Shown: in pieces, positions 47,971-59,808 of the stretch
Position numbering within the stretch: position 1 is the stretch's first letter
How the letters are laid out: each line of letters starts with the position of its first letter
Assembly (NCBI GenBank): GCA_016748015.1
Contig: JAAOMT010000468.1
Span: 102,998 to 166,997, forward strand
Length of the DNA stretch: 64,000 bases
From: Geosiphon pyriformis
Taxonomy: Eukaryota > Glomeromycota > Glomeromycetes > Archaeosporales > Geosiphonaceae
Direction of reading: 5' to 3'
Notes under the pieces: generated by a model
The model's input: only the letters and a program-made list of their open reading frames with translations
Database searches by the model: none
Told to the model about the DNA's origin: nothing
Made by a program: the position numbers and the translations under genes

Positions 47971-48497
47971 CCAATATAAAGCTGGTTATGGAAGCGTAGA
48001 AGGAGTAAGCAGAAATACGGAGCCAGCTATTCTCCAAAAAACCAAGAAATTATTACCAAGATTACAAAAACCGCAAAATTTGCAATAAAGTATAGTTTTA
48101 AGGGCAGTGACCCTCAGGGATTACAATTAGAGTTTTTTCGCAACGGATAGAACGATGAAAGATGGTCAAAGAAAAAGACGAATATCATTTATGTCATTAA
48201 TCTACAAAAATAAAAATGCTTGCAGCTTCACCATATTGAATTTACCCCGAAAAAGTCGCGTAAAAGTTTCTCATCGTGGCTGGTCAAACTGTGTGTTGCA
48301 CAGAAGGTGGCGTATGATGGTCAAGTGTAACAATAGAAATGGTAGAAAATCAAAAGTACGAAAATTTGGACTCAAATCTCGAAGGCTAAAACAAATCTTT
48401 CTAAAAGTTTACAGCTCGAGAAAAGTTGTCTATTTGTTATTATAAACTGGCTATAAGAGATATATTTTTACCGTTCTGAAAGTTTAGATTGAGCCTA
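47971..48497. other. Region between LINE and coatomer gene
   Basis: Marks the change from the transposon island to gene-rich DNA. A short open stretch near 47980-48090 reads YKAGYGSVEGVSRNTEPAIL; its origin is unknown. An open frame at 48155-48445 is Lys/Arg-rich and has no recognisable motif; I doubt that it is a gene. The last part should include the promoter and 5' leader of the coatomer delta gene, but I see no clear TATA box. Confidence 0.5.
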
Positions 48498-50753
48498 ATG
48501 GTGAGTTCCTTCTTCTCTTTTGACGCAGTTTTTACTACGTTATGGCGGATCCCTTGAAACATGCGTGACGCGCTAGTTCCCTCTGATTAATCTTGCAGGT
48601 TGTTCTCGCAGCATCGATATGTACAAAGGGTGGGAAAGGTACAAATCTCGAACCCATATGTGCAAAATTATAGAAAGATTTGAAAAGGAAAAAGTCAGCT
48701 CACCCTTTTTGCCGGTGCTTATTTAGCTGTGATTTCACGTCAGTTTCGTGAAATGCCGAGACCACGAATTGAAGGTCTACTCGCTTCTTTTCCTAAGCTA
48801 ACCAGCGCGGGGCAACAGCATACCACTATAGAGACTGAACATGTTCGATATGTATATCAGCCTCTTGATGAGCTCTACATAGTTCTTATCACCAACCGGC
48901 AATCTAATATTTTGCAAGATATTGATACACTGCATTTATTTGCTCGGGTTGTTTCTGATATATGTCGCTCGACTGAAGAAAGAGAGATTCTGAAGAATAG
49001 CTTTGATTTATTGAGTGCTTTCGATGAAATTGTTTCTTTGGGATATCGGGAAAACGTGAATTTGGCTCAAGTAAAGAGTATAATAGAAATGGAAAGCCAT
49101 GAAGAAAAAATTCAAGAGATCATCGCAAGGGTACGTAAATGCATATCCTTTATAAGATAGCGAGCACTTGCTGATTTTGGATTTTCTTGTTTTGAGTGTC
49201 TTAGACGAAGGAGCAAGAAGCAAGAGAAGAGCTCAAAAGGAGAGCGAAACAGCTTGAATTACAAAAAAAAGAAATGCTCAAAAGGGGAGGAAACTTGGCA
49301 GTATCTTCCTTTGCGAGCAATTTTAGTCAAGCTGTGAGTAAGCCGTCGTATGCTGAGCCTCACGTGCAGTCCACCCTTGAGGAGGGTCTACGCTCTTCGT
49401 TTAATAGTAGGTGTGGCATTATGTCATATAATATATCCTTTGATTATTTAACTCACTTCTAATCTAACTTCATTTGTAAAAAAGTGGCTCTCCAGCTTCT
49501 TCGGCTTCCAAGCCGAAGGGAATGCAACTTGGACGTAAGCAAAAGGGAGCTGATTTATTTGAAGCTGTCAAAAGTGAAGCTGGCCTTGGAGACATAAATG
49601 ATAAGGCTAGTGCTGGGAGAGGAAGTTCGATCTCTAAAGTTCCCGTTGAAAGGTTATTTTTTTCTTGATTCTGGTTTCCTTGGATCGTTCCTTAACCCGA
49701 GTCCAATAATATTATGCAGCATCCATGTGTCTATCACTGAAAAGATAAAGCTTGAGGCAAATCGAGATGGAGGATTAGAAAGTATGGAAGTAAAAGGTGA
49801 TCTTGAACTCACTATTTCTGATCCCAATGTTACACGTATCAAACTGGTCGTTCATGCAATCGATGATGGTAGTTTGCAACTACAGGTAGTTCCGTTGCCT
49901 TTCAATAACTTGATTCAATGAATAAATAATTCAATTCAGCTAAATTCAAATTTTTTTCTCGGTCAAAAAGACCCATCCAAATGTTGATAAAAAAATATTT
50001 GCCAATGAAAGTGTTATCGTTTTGAAAAATCCCGCAAAAGGATTTCCCGTCAACCAACCTCTAGGGGTTTTGAGGTGGCGCTTCCTTACCAAAGATGCTA
50101 CTGCTATTCCACTCTCAAGTAAGTAACAGCTTTTATCAAATTTATTAAATTTTAGCAATTCTCGTTCTGGCCTTGATATACTTACTTCGAAATCAATAGT
50201 AAATTGCTGGCCTTCTCCTTCCGGAGATGGGACAACAGATGTCAATATTGAATATGAATTAGAAAATGACCTTCAAGAGTTTAAGGATGTTTTGATATCT
50301 ATTCCATTACCGTAAGTGTATGTTTTTCCATAAAAAATTGAACTTCAATTAGATTAACCGTAAAATTGGTTTAATATATTACTAGTGCTGGAGGCAACCC
50401 CAAAGTTGGTCAAGTGGATGGTCAATATGAAGTTAATCGCCAAACACGCACTTTTGAATGGCAGTTGCCTATTATTGACGCGTCTAACAAGCAAGGCTCA
50501 TTGGAATTCAATATTTTGGGTGAAGATGTCAATCAATTCTTCCCAGTTTCGGTGTCATTTGTCAGCGACAAATTAATATGTGATGTGGATGTAAGATTTA
50601 TTAAAAAGAAAGTTTTTTGTTAATTGGTATACGAATTTATAATAATTTTAATTTCTTATCTAGGTTAAAGATGTTATCAATTTAGAAAATGGAGCATCTG
50701 TCGTATTCTCCAAAGAAAAGCTACTGTCTGCCGAAGATTACAGCGTTGTATGA
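48498..50753 (+). CDS. Coatomer subunit delta (delta-COP)
   Basis: Ten exons: 48498-48500, 48599-48638, 48727-49130, 49205-49410, 49485-49652, 49720-49885, 49971-50118, 50200-50311, 50386-50590, 50664-50753. They total 1542 nt, a 513-aa protein, normal for the family. The first coding exon is only the ATG; exon 2 gives VVLAASICTKGGK and exon 3 AVISRQFREMPRPRIEGLLA, the hallmark N-terminus of delta-COP (longin-like domain). A coiled, charged linker follows (KEQEAREELKRRAKQLE), and the C-terminal half is the mu-homology domain (HPNVDKKIFANESVIVLKNP, NCWPSPSGDGTTDVNIEYEL). Delta-COP is part of the F-subcomplex of the COPI coat that moves cargo from Golgi to ER; the yeast homologue is RET2 and the human one ARCN1. 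All introns are short GT-AG. Confidence 0.95.
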
Positions 50754-52013
50754 GATCAACAAGACAAAAAAGTGGATTTTCAATTATTAGGTTTGCATCC
50801 ATTAAAGTTCAGAGTGATTTTTGTAAAAAGAGCGACTTAAATCGGCTCTTGTAAAATTGCTAGAGATAGATTGCTTCTGACCTTATTTATTAAAAGGAAT
50901 GATTCCAATCGACCATGCGCATAATTTTTTGTACGCAAACTATCGATGATTCAGGTTTAATTTGATGGAAATTTTCTCCCATCCCTACACTGTAAATGCA
51001 TTTAACTTGTATCCGTTTACGAAACTCAAGAACTTTATGGGATGATTTTTTAGGACGATTCTAATGAGTTCAGTTTTCCTCTAATGGTAATACAGGGAAT
51101 TTGTGGCTTGTGGGAAATCAATATCTTTTTTGACCATTATAATTTATTCTGTCGTGTTTAAAGCGCAGTAATATATTAAGTAATTTATGGTTGTGTATTG
51201 AATTTGTTGAATTGTAACTGTTTTTTGTCATTTATATTATATAAGGTTTAGAAAACTAATAAAAATTAGTAATCTTGAAAAAAACTATATTAACATTATC
51301 ATTTAATTATTTAATTATCAATTTATTTTTAGCTTAATACTTTATTATTCATAATAAAAATTCGGCAGTTTAAGAATTTTTTTAATAATAATGGTTATAA
51401 TGATATCAAACATAAATAAATTGAATAATTAAAAACGTATAAAAATTCAAGTTAACAATTTAAGACCAGGTGAATTGAAAACTAAAATTTTCAATTTTAT
51501 TATTTGAGTAAAATTTCAATGATTTTTATTTCAATTCTTTTATACTTGAAAAAGTTTAATAATCAATTTTTACCAATTACTTTATAATATATTTTAAACT
51601 AATTAACACTTTTCACATTCACTTAAAGAAAACGTTTTCTTTTTTAATTTGATCGTTTAACATTTGTCAAGTAACGGTTTGTTAAAACCAATTAACGATT
51701 GTCCTCACGTGCGCGGAATACTCGAACCGACGATTGCGGATTTAAAATGATCTGTATCAAGTCGACGCAGCTTTGATGGTCGCATTCTGATACCATCGAA
51801 CCAAGCCAAAAAAACCTTATCATATTCCCTTAGTTTTTTTAATCGGCGTTCCGAACTCGGTTTCATAGAAATTAATTAGTTGCTACGGGATTTTAAATTT
51901 TAAATTTCATAGAATTCAAGGTACAATTCGGCAGAATTGCTCATCTAAACCGCTCAGTTTATGGACACTCATATTATGTTTGGCTTTTGCATCCCATTTT
52001 TATTATAGCAAAA
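50754..52013. other. Intergenic region, coatomer delta to eRF1
   Basis: The first half is AT-rich, with no ORF or RNA gene I can support; it should hold the 3' UTR of the coatomer gene. From about 51660 the base composition changes: CACGTG at 51706-51711, CCAAT at 51689, and a hairpin GATGGT/ACCATC with an 11-nt loop near 51776-51798. This is probably the eRF1 promoter and 5' leader, by inference. Confidence 0.5.
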
Positions 52014-54004
<1,991 letters not shown>

Positions 54005-54244
54005 CAATATGCCGTTGTTGAACCAAAAAAAGGGTTCGCTATGCCTATGTTTAGTCGGGGTGTTGGCCCGGCGCAGAAGGGATGGGTGGCAAGTGTGGAG
54101 ATGTTGACTGAACCATGGCAAGTATATTAATATTGATATTTTTCCGGCTCGAATTTTTATTTAATCAAATATTTTTCCGATACTACTAATAATATTTCCA
54201 GCAATATGGTGATCCTCTCACAGAAAAGAACAAAGTTTGAATAA
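54005..54244 (+). promoter_or_regulatory. Open frame and probable 3' intron after the eRF1 stop codon
   Basis: In frame with eRF1, the codons after TGA stay open for 40 codons (54005-54124): QYAVVEPKKGFAMPMFSRGV, then GPAQKGWVASVEMLTEPW. An intron probably follows, with acceptor TTTCCAG at 54201 and donor either GTATAT (from 54122) or GCAAGT (from 54118); both keep the frame open further, to a stop at about 54234 or 54244. The intron lies more than 100 nt after the stop, so a normally terminated mRNA would be expected to be an NMD target. It could be a readthrough extension with NMD control, an alternative last exon, or chance. Confidence 0.45.
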
Positions 54245-54838
54245 ACATACATGGTGGCCAACATTTAATAGTTTTTGCATTATTTTTAAGAATCAATTTC
54301 GGCTTGAATGAAGGATGATCCCGCTAAAAAATCGTTTATTCGCCTTTTTTCCTTTAGAAATCTTGGGTGGTTTCAAAAATTAATTTTGTAGTTTGGCAAT
54401 CACCTATGAAGTTTTTTTATAAATCCAAAATGTGCTGCCTTTAATGATTTTTCAGTGGCAAAATATTTTATCTTTTACAGGAAATATCTAATGAGATATT
54501 ATTGAAGCATCTCCTGTTCGTATTTATTGTTTGTAAATGTTTTTGTTAAAGATTTAATACTTGACCTGATTTTAGAAAGTTATTTCCAGACACCATAAAA
54601 AATATACTATCAATCGGTCAAGTAGCATATCTGGGACAGCGAGAATCATAATTCATGCAAGAAGCTGCTTCGTCAAAACGTATTTGCCAAACAGTTATTA
54701 AGAAGGCGTCCGACTCATTATAAAACGGCTGCCTCTTTAAACCAAAAACGTGTATATTTAATTAGACTAGTTCCCATTGGTTAAAAAAAATTGGCTGATT
54801 CGTAATCCATTTTTTGTATCATTACAATTTTATGAACC
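54245..54838. other. Convergent intergenic region
   Basis: Lies between the 3' ends of eRF1 (+) and the gene at 54839-55897 (-). AT-rich, with no ORF or RNA gene that I can support. It should hold both 3' UTRs. Confidence 0.5.
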
Positions 54839-55897
54839 TCATGAATCCAATTGAGTGAGTTCATCATTTTCAAGATTGGGACTTTGAATCAGAGGGAATG
54901 AGTGATAGCGCCGAAAAAATGGGCGACGAGTTACAGATAAAGTTTTTTTCTGAATGGGATTATGGTCAAAAAAATCATTTTCTATTGTAGAATCTCGCTT
55001 GCTACCTATCAAGATTTTGCTTTTATGTTGCGTTTCAGGATCGGAATCAGATTGTAATCCTGATGGACTGTTTTTGGTGACCTGCTTTTTGGATGATTTG
55101 AGTTGTGTCGAAAGCGGAGTTTCCCCATCATTATCAAATTTTTTTATAAAAAAGGGGGTACCCCGTTCTTTTGATACCTTAGTTTCAGATGACATTGCCA
55201 AGTCAATGGGAGGCAAACTCACAGGAGTTGGTGAACTAGGTGTTGGTGAAACGGGGGAATATGAATATGGATCATCGCTGTTTGGAGTTACTTCATAGCT
55301 AGAATGAAAATATTTCGAGCTAGGCGAACTATAAGACGGAGAAGCTGGAGATCCATTACTTTCTGCCAATGGTATTGATTTTGACCGCTGCTCAAATAAT
55401 GACTGAGGTCTTGGGGTTTGCGAAAGTTCTTTGTTTAATAAAAGGCAATTTGAATTTATCGAACACGAAAAAATGGTTTTTGGGGTTGTTCGTTGAGGTG
55501 TAGTGAAATTATCAGAGCCATAAATTTCTTTCAAGGGTTTAGTTGTGTTTGGAGTTGAGGGTTTGACGAAAGGACTCCATAAAAAATCCTCATCCTTGGA
55601 TTTCGAGAGAGTAGGGACTTCTGTAGAAACGGGTTTCTCTTCACTGAACTCCCCCAAACTTCTGTCGGGACTTAAAAGTTCCAGTATATGAAGAGGGTTT
55701 TGCGGTCTCATAACTCCCCCATAGATAACTTTTTTATCATAAGGTGACCCCTGTATTTCACCGAAAAACTTTTCTTCCCTGAGTAATGCAAGATCAGTAT
55801 CTCCTGACTCAGTCTTTTCCGACTCTATACTTGGAATTTTATTTTGTATTTCTTTCACCAAGTCCATTTTGAAAACACGCTTGGACAGTAAAAGCAA
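54839..55897 (-). CDS. Ser/Pro-rich protein of unknown function
   Basis: A single uninterrupted frame of 352 codons; a start at 55867 (MDLVKEIQNKIPS) would remove ten residues. The sequence is low-complexity and looks disordered: many SP and TP pairs (SPFVKPSTPNTTKPLK, TTPQRTTPKTIF, YSYSPVSPTPSSPTP) that could be CDK/MAPK sites, and two basic stretches (SSKKQVTKN, TRRPFFRRYHSFP). No membrane span or catalytic motif. The length without stops in AT-rich DNA and the codon-like composition support a real gene. I do not recognise the family. The RRYHSFP segment resembles a basophilic-kinase or 14-3-3 site, which is weak evidence. Confidence 0.75.
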   Translation of the reverse strand: MLLLSKRVFKMDLVKEIQNKIPSIESEKTESGDTDLALLREEKFFGEIQGSPYDKKVIYGGVMRPQNPLHILELLSPDRSLGEFSEEKPVSTEVPTLSKSKDEDFLWSPFVKPSTPNTTKPLKEIYGSDNFTTPQRTTPKTIFSCSINSNCLLLNKELSQTPRPQSLFEQRSKSIPLAESNGSPASPSYSSPSSKYFHSSYEVTPNSDDPYSYSPVSPTPSSPTPVSLPPIDLAMSSETKVSKERGTPFFIKKFDNDGETPLSTQLKSSKKQVTKNSPSGLQSDSDPETQHKSKILIGSKRDSTIENDFFDHNPIQKKTLSVTRRPFFRRYHSFPLIQSPNLENDELTQLDS

Positions 55898-56171
55898 AGG
55901 ATATTATGAAGTTAGAAAAGAATTTCAACATTTTCAGCATTTAGCGTTGGGACGCGTCAGAACAGATTAACGTGCCCCAAATATAGGGATTGTCCAATGA
56001 GGTATTTTTCGTAAATCACAGGTCTATAATTCGATAAATCATAAGAAACGTAATTATCCGCTTCAAATTAGTTCTGTTAATTAAATTAATATTATTACAA
56101 TTAATTTTAAACAGTGCAGCTTGATATGAAACCGGCACACTGGTATTAAGAGAGATCTGATTTTATTGATC
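55898..56171. promoter_or_regulatory. Upstream region of the Ser/Pro-rich gene
   Basis: 274 bp between the start of the minus-strand gene and the possible small plus-strand ORF. It should hold the promoter of the former. No clear TATA box or known element seen. Confidence 0.4.
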
Positions 56172-56300
56172 ATGTCAATGTCTTTATTTACACCGGGCAC
56201 CCTACATTACATACCTCAAACCCCCACACCATCTAAAGATCCACCCAACATGGGAGTCCAAGAGAAGCATGCTGCTCCGGCGAAATCAACTCCAGTTTAG
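56172..56300 (+). CDS. Possible small protein, 42 aa
   Basis: ATG to TAG: MSMSLFTPGTLHYIPQTPTP, then SKDPPNMGVQEKHAAPAKST and PV. Less AT-rich than its surroundings and rich in Pro/Thr. No known domain. It could be a real small gene, the first exon of a longer one, or an upstream ORF. A sequence comparison with related fungi would decide. Confidence 0.4.
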   Translation: MSMSLFTPGTLHYIPQTPTPSKDPPNMGVQEKHAAPAKSTPV

Positions 56301-56792
56301 GCCAAGCACCGAAGAAACATCCATATGTTTTAAAATAATAAATCTATTTCTGAGGCTTGTTAATTATTATCATTTCCACACTTCAAATATTTAAAGGGTT
56401 TTGTTTTGATAACTATAAACTTGAGTTCGGGCTCTTCCTGTGTAATTTAGAATAGTGAATCAGAATTCATTTTTTGATCTACTGTTGAAATCATTGAAAT
56501 TCCTTTAAAAACCAAATCAAGCATCCTTTTATGAAGCTTTATCCATTATCGAGTTAAAACACTTCAACTGAGATGATAATCAACAATTGGCGATTAATGA
56601 TTTATTTTAAAGATTTTCGCTTTTTACTTTCTGAATCTCCTTTTTATTTCTATCTTTCTCGTATGTTCCTTGGGCTTTTCTTTTTTTTGAAGCTTCAATT
56701 ATTTCCCTATGTGTATTAATGGGAAAAGAGTACAAGCATTAGTATGTATTTGCATCCCTAATAATAAAGCCTAAACTTAAAAATGAATATTC
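56301..56792. other. Region between small ORF and ROK1
   Basis: AT-rich, no ORF or RNA gene that I can support. AATAAA-type signals at about 56335. Should hold the 3' UTR of ROK1 (minus strand). Confidence 0.5.
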
Positions 56793-59057
56793 CTACTTTT
56801 TGTGTCTGATTTTCTTCAAGTCATATATGGATCTGGTATTGATAGTCTTTCGTTCAATCGGCTTTCGACGTAATTGTTGTTTAGCGTTTTTGCTGGGATT
56901 TTTCAATTGAAGCATCCATTCAGGTACATCACAACCAGATTCTTTCATCACATTTACAATGCTAAAAGTTTCAATATTTTTTAATTTTCATTGATATTTA
57001 TTTTTGAAAAATTGAAGTGCAAATAAAAAATAGCTATTTGACCTTTTTAAGAAGGGTGCATCATCTTTGGTGAAATATGTAACAGCTTGTCCTTGTCGTC
57101 CTGCTCGACCAGTTCTACCAATACGATGTATGTAGCTTTGAACCGATTGAGGGAAGTCGTAATTCACAACAAGGTTTACTCCTTTGAAATCCATGCCACG
57201 TGCCATCAATTCCGTTGCAATTAAAACCCATATTTTGCCTTGCATAAAATTAACAACTACTGCATCTCTCTGAAAGATGAAAGATATTTATGGGTGAATC
57301 CTTTAAGAGTACAATTATGGAGGGGGGGGGGGGGGGGGNNNNNNNNNNNNNNNNNNNNTAAATATTCAAGATGATTATAACATGTAAATAAAATTTCAGT
57401 GACCTGAGCTCTCGTTCTTTCAGAATGGATGACATCAACATTAATTCCATCATAAATCAACTCGTGAAACAATTCTTTGGCACGTTCAATAGACTGAACA
57501 AATATGAGAACAGGTGGTTTCAATCCTCCCTGAATTAATTGTCTTATCGCGATTAATTTTCCTTCTTCCTGGCCGACAAATACAAGCTCTTGTTTAATGG
57601 TTTCCGTGGCGGCATTCCTGATAAAGAGAGGAAAAAAGTCAGGGACATTTCTTTTAGATTTTTAAATAATCAAAGCACTTACTTAACACCAACAACTATT
57701 CTTATAGGATCTTTCATGATAGTGTTTGCAAGTGCCTCAACTCCTGAAGGAAGGGTGGCGCTATATAAGGATTTAAGTATTCGTGGATTTGAACACGCAT
57801 TCAAAATCTCGTCTGTTTGATCCAGAAACCCAAGTTCAAGAAGTTTATCTGCTTCATCTAATATCAGATGGCGTACGCTTATCGGAGAGAAAAGGATTTT
57901 GGATGTTGATAGAGGTTTAAAAGTAAAATCGGAGGTTGCTATCGTTTGCTTACTTTTTCAGTTTAATATGCTCTTGTTGTATTTCGTGCACAAGACGAAG
58001 AGGAGTACTAATTAAAATGTCTTGAAAAAAAACCATTAGAACAGGACGTTCATTTTATATGTATGTTTTAGTTGAAAGCATAAAATTTTCATTCTTACCA
58101 AACTTTTGCCTTAGATGAGGTGCTTGTGCCTGAGTAGATGCTGTTGCTTTCGTGAGCATACATATTTTGAATTTCTTACCAATGCTTAATTTCTTGATCT
58201 CACGATATATCTATATTAAGAAAGGGGATATTTATTAGAAAATTGATGAGCCATCAGTTCAAAGTATGATAGGATAATGAGAACATGCCTGCTGTGCCAA
58301 CTCTCTCGTAGGAGATATTATCAAGGCACGATAACCAATTTTCTCCGGACCTTTGAGATCATGCAAAATAGGTAATAAATAAGCCAGAGTTTTTCCAGAC
58401 CCAGTAGGAGCCATTGCCATAAGATCTCTTCCCTTTCAAAATAATTTTCATTTTATAAAGATGTTAACTAATTTGAAGTCAATACAATCAATTGAAATAA
58501 AAAAAGCAAAAGTTTTTCTAAAATTAATTGTTTACATGCAGAGATACTGGCACTGATTGCATCTGTATGGGTGTAGGTTGCTTGTATCCAGCATTTTCTA
58601 GATTTTTTTGCAAGTAGGGTAATAATTCAAATTGTGTTGCAAGATCTTCAAATGTTCTAAATGGATTTGGGATATCTGTCCCGTATACACGAATACGATA
58701 TCTTTTACGGAAGGTATGAACCTATCGAACAGTTGACCACAAGTAAATGAATAACAACACGGAATTAGTAATTAAAACAAGAGCTTTTCAATTTCAAAGA
58801 ATACTACCTCTTCTTGATTTTTGAATAAATTAACTGTTGAATATTTTGAGTTAGATGATTCAATCCGTTCTTCTTCACTTGTTTCAGGATCTTCTTGCAA
58901 ATTTAATCAAATATGAAAAAAGTTTCTCGGGCAGAAAAAAACTTGTTTGGAATGTAGTTTTACCACTTTCTATTTTTCCTTTCTCTTTCTCATCTAAATT
59001 TAGATCTTGGTTTTGATCATCATCATCATCTTTATCTCCGTTGCTATCCTCATCCTC

Positions 59058-59089
<32 letters not shown>

Positions 59090-59482
59090 AATCGCTTTCA
59101 CCATTTTCTAGAATTTCTGGGTCTTTTTCCAACCGATTATTGTCACCATCAGTTTCTTTTTGCTGCTTATGTGTAGGGATAACTTTGTTTTTGAAGAAGC
59201 TGCCAAAACTGGCATCAATAGCTTGTCGACTATTTTGGAAAAAGTCAATTTCTTGCAAAAGTTTGATCTGAGATTCTGCATCATCCAAAGTATTGTTTTT
59301 TAATTTGCGAGTTTCATTTTGAGGCTTTAATAAAAAATAAAAATAGTGAATTTTGATTCCATCATGAATTGAAAAACCCACAATATAACGTATTTCACCT
59401 CAAAGAGTGCAATATCGTTGGCAAAACGCTTTTTGTCAAATTTTGCTCCACGAGAAAGAATATTAAATAGATTACCCTCCAT
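56793..59482 (-). CDS. ROK1: ATP-dependent RNA helicase ROK1/DDX52 (DEAD-box)
   Basis: Eleven exons in transcript order: 59482-59399, 59324-58964, 58893-58808, 58721-58536, 58432-58289, 58210-58099, 58020-57954, 57877-57683, 57617-57404, 57269-57043, 56961-56793. Total 1845 nt, 614 aa; yeast ROK1 has 564 and human DDX52 599. The start [18 protein letters not shown] parallels MDIFRVLTRGASVKK of yeast Rok1. An acidic low-complexity tract ([17 protein letters not shown]) lies near residue 100. Motifs: Q motif [15 protein letters not shown], Ia [48 protein letters not shown]. Rok1 acts in the nucleolus in early 18S rRNA processing. Intron 5 (58288-58211) begins with GC (CAG/GCATGT). Intron 9 holds a 20-N assembly gap. 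Confidence 0.96.
57322..57358. other. Poly(G) run and 20-N assembly gap in ROK1 intron 9
   Basis: Seventeen G residues (57322-57338) are followed by 20 N (57339-57358). Both lie within intron 9 (57270-57403), so no exon of the helicase is affected. On the coding strand this is poly(C) after an unknown stretch. Likely a sequencing or scaffolding break; the true length of the gap is not known. Confidence 0.95.
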
Positions 59483-59808
59483 ATTAGTATCTCTGGTAAA
59501 ATTGTTGATATAATTGGTAAAAATATTCGATATGACTTATTATAATCAAATGAAGATCCAATAGCAAAAATAGTGGTTTTTAATCCCTGTGTCAAAAAGT
59601 TATTTGATGGTTCTAAGATACTGGCATATCAGAATTGATTCTTTAAGAGTCAGAAGACACTTTTTGACAAATGACCTGTCGAAAGCAGAAACTTTTACTT
59701 GGGTTTCGGTCGTTGGGAAAGTCCACTTTTAAGCAGCCTGTATATAAGCCATAGATTCGTATTTTCTTTCCTTAAAAGTCTCCAAGATTTCTTTGCCTTT
59801 TAGCTTCG
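59483..59808. promoter_or_regulatory. Divergent promoter region of ROK1 and ETF-QO
   Basis: 326 bp between two genes that are transcribed away from each other, so both promoters should be here. A pyrimidine-rich stretch with TATATAAG at 59741-59748 lies about 60 bp upstream of the ETF-QO ATG. No specific element can be assigned with confidence. Confidence 0.5.

Noticed and set aside
48155-48445. 96-codon plus-strand ORF upstream of the coatomer gene
   Set aside because: Lys/Arg-rich with no motif and no splice context; it looks like chance in the leader or promoter region.
51715-51812. Possible tRNA on the minus strand (GGTTCGAGT and GGTTCGATG)
   Set aside because: No T-arm or acceptor pairing can be made; the two TTCGA-like boxes are not placed as in a tRNA.
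54954-55298. Plus-strand ORF of 114 codons
   Set aside because: Antisense of the Ser/Pro-rich gene, with no motif.
57250-57523. Two minus-strand ORFs that cross the N gap
   Set aside because: They translate through intron 9 and the N run; the true exon ends at 57404.
59395-59595. ORF with a longer N-terminus for ROK1 (start at 59595)
   Set aside because: The start at 59482 gives [15 protein letters not shown], which matches the Rok1 N-terminus; the upstream codons are AT-rich without similarity.
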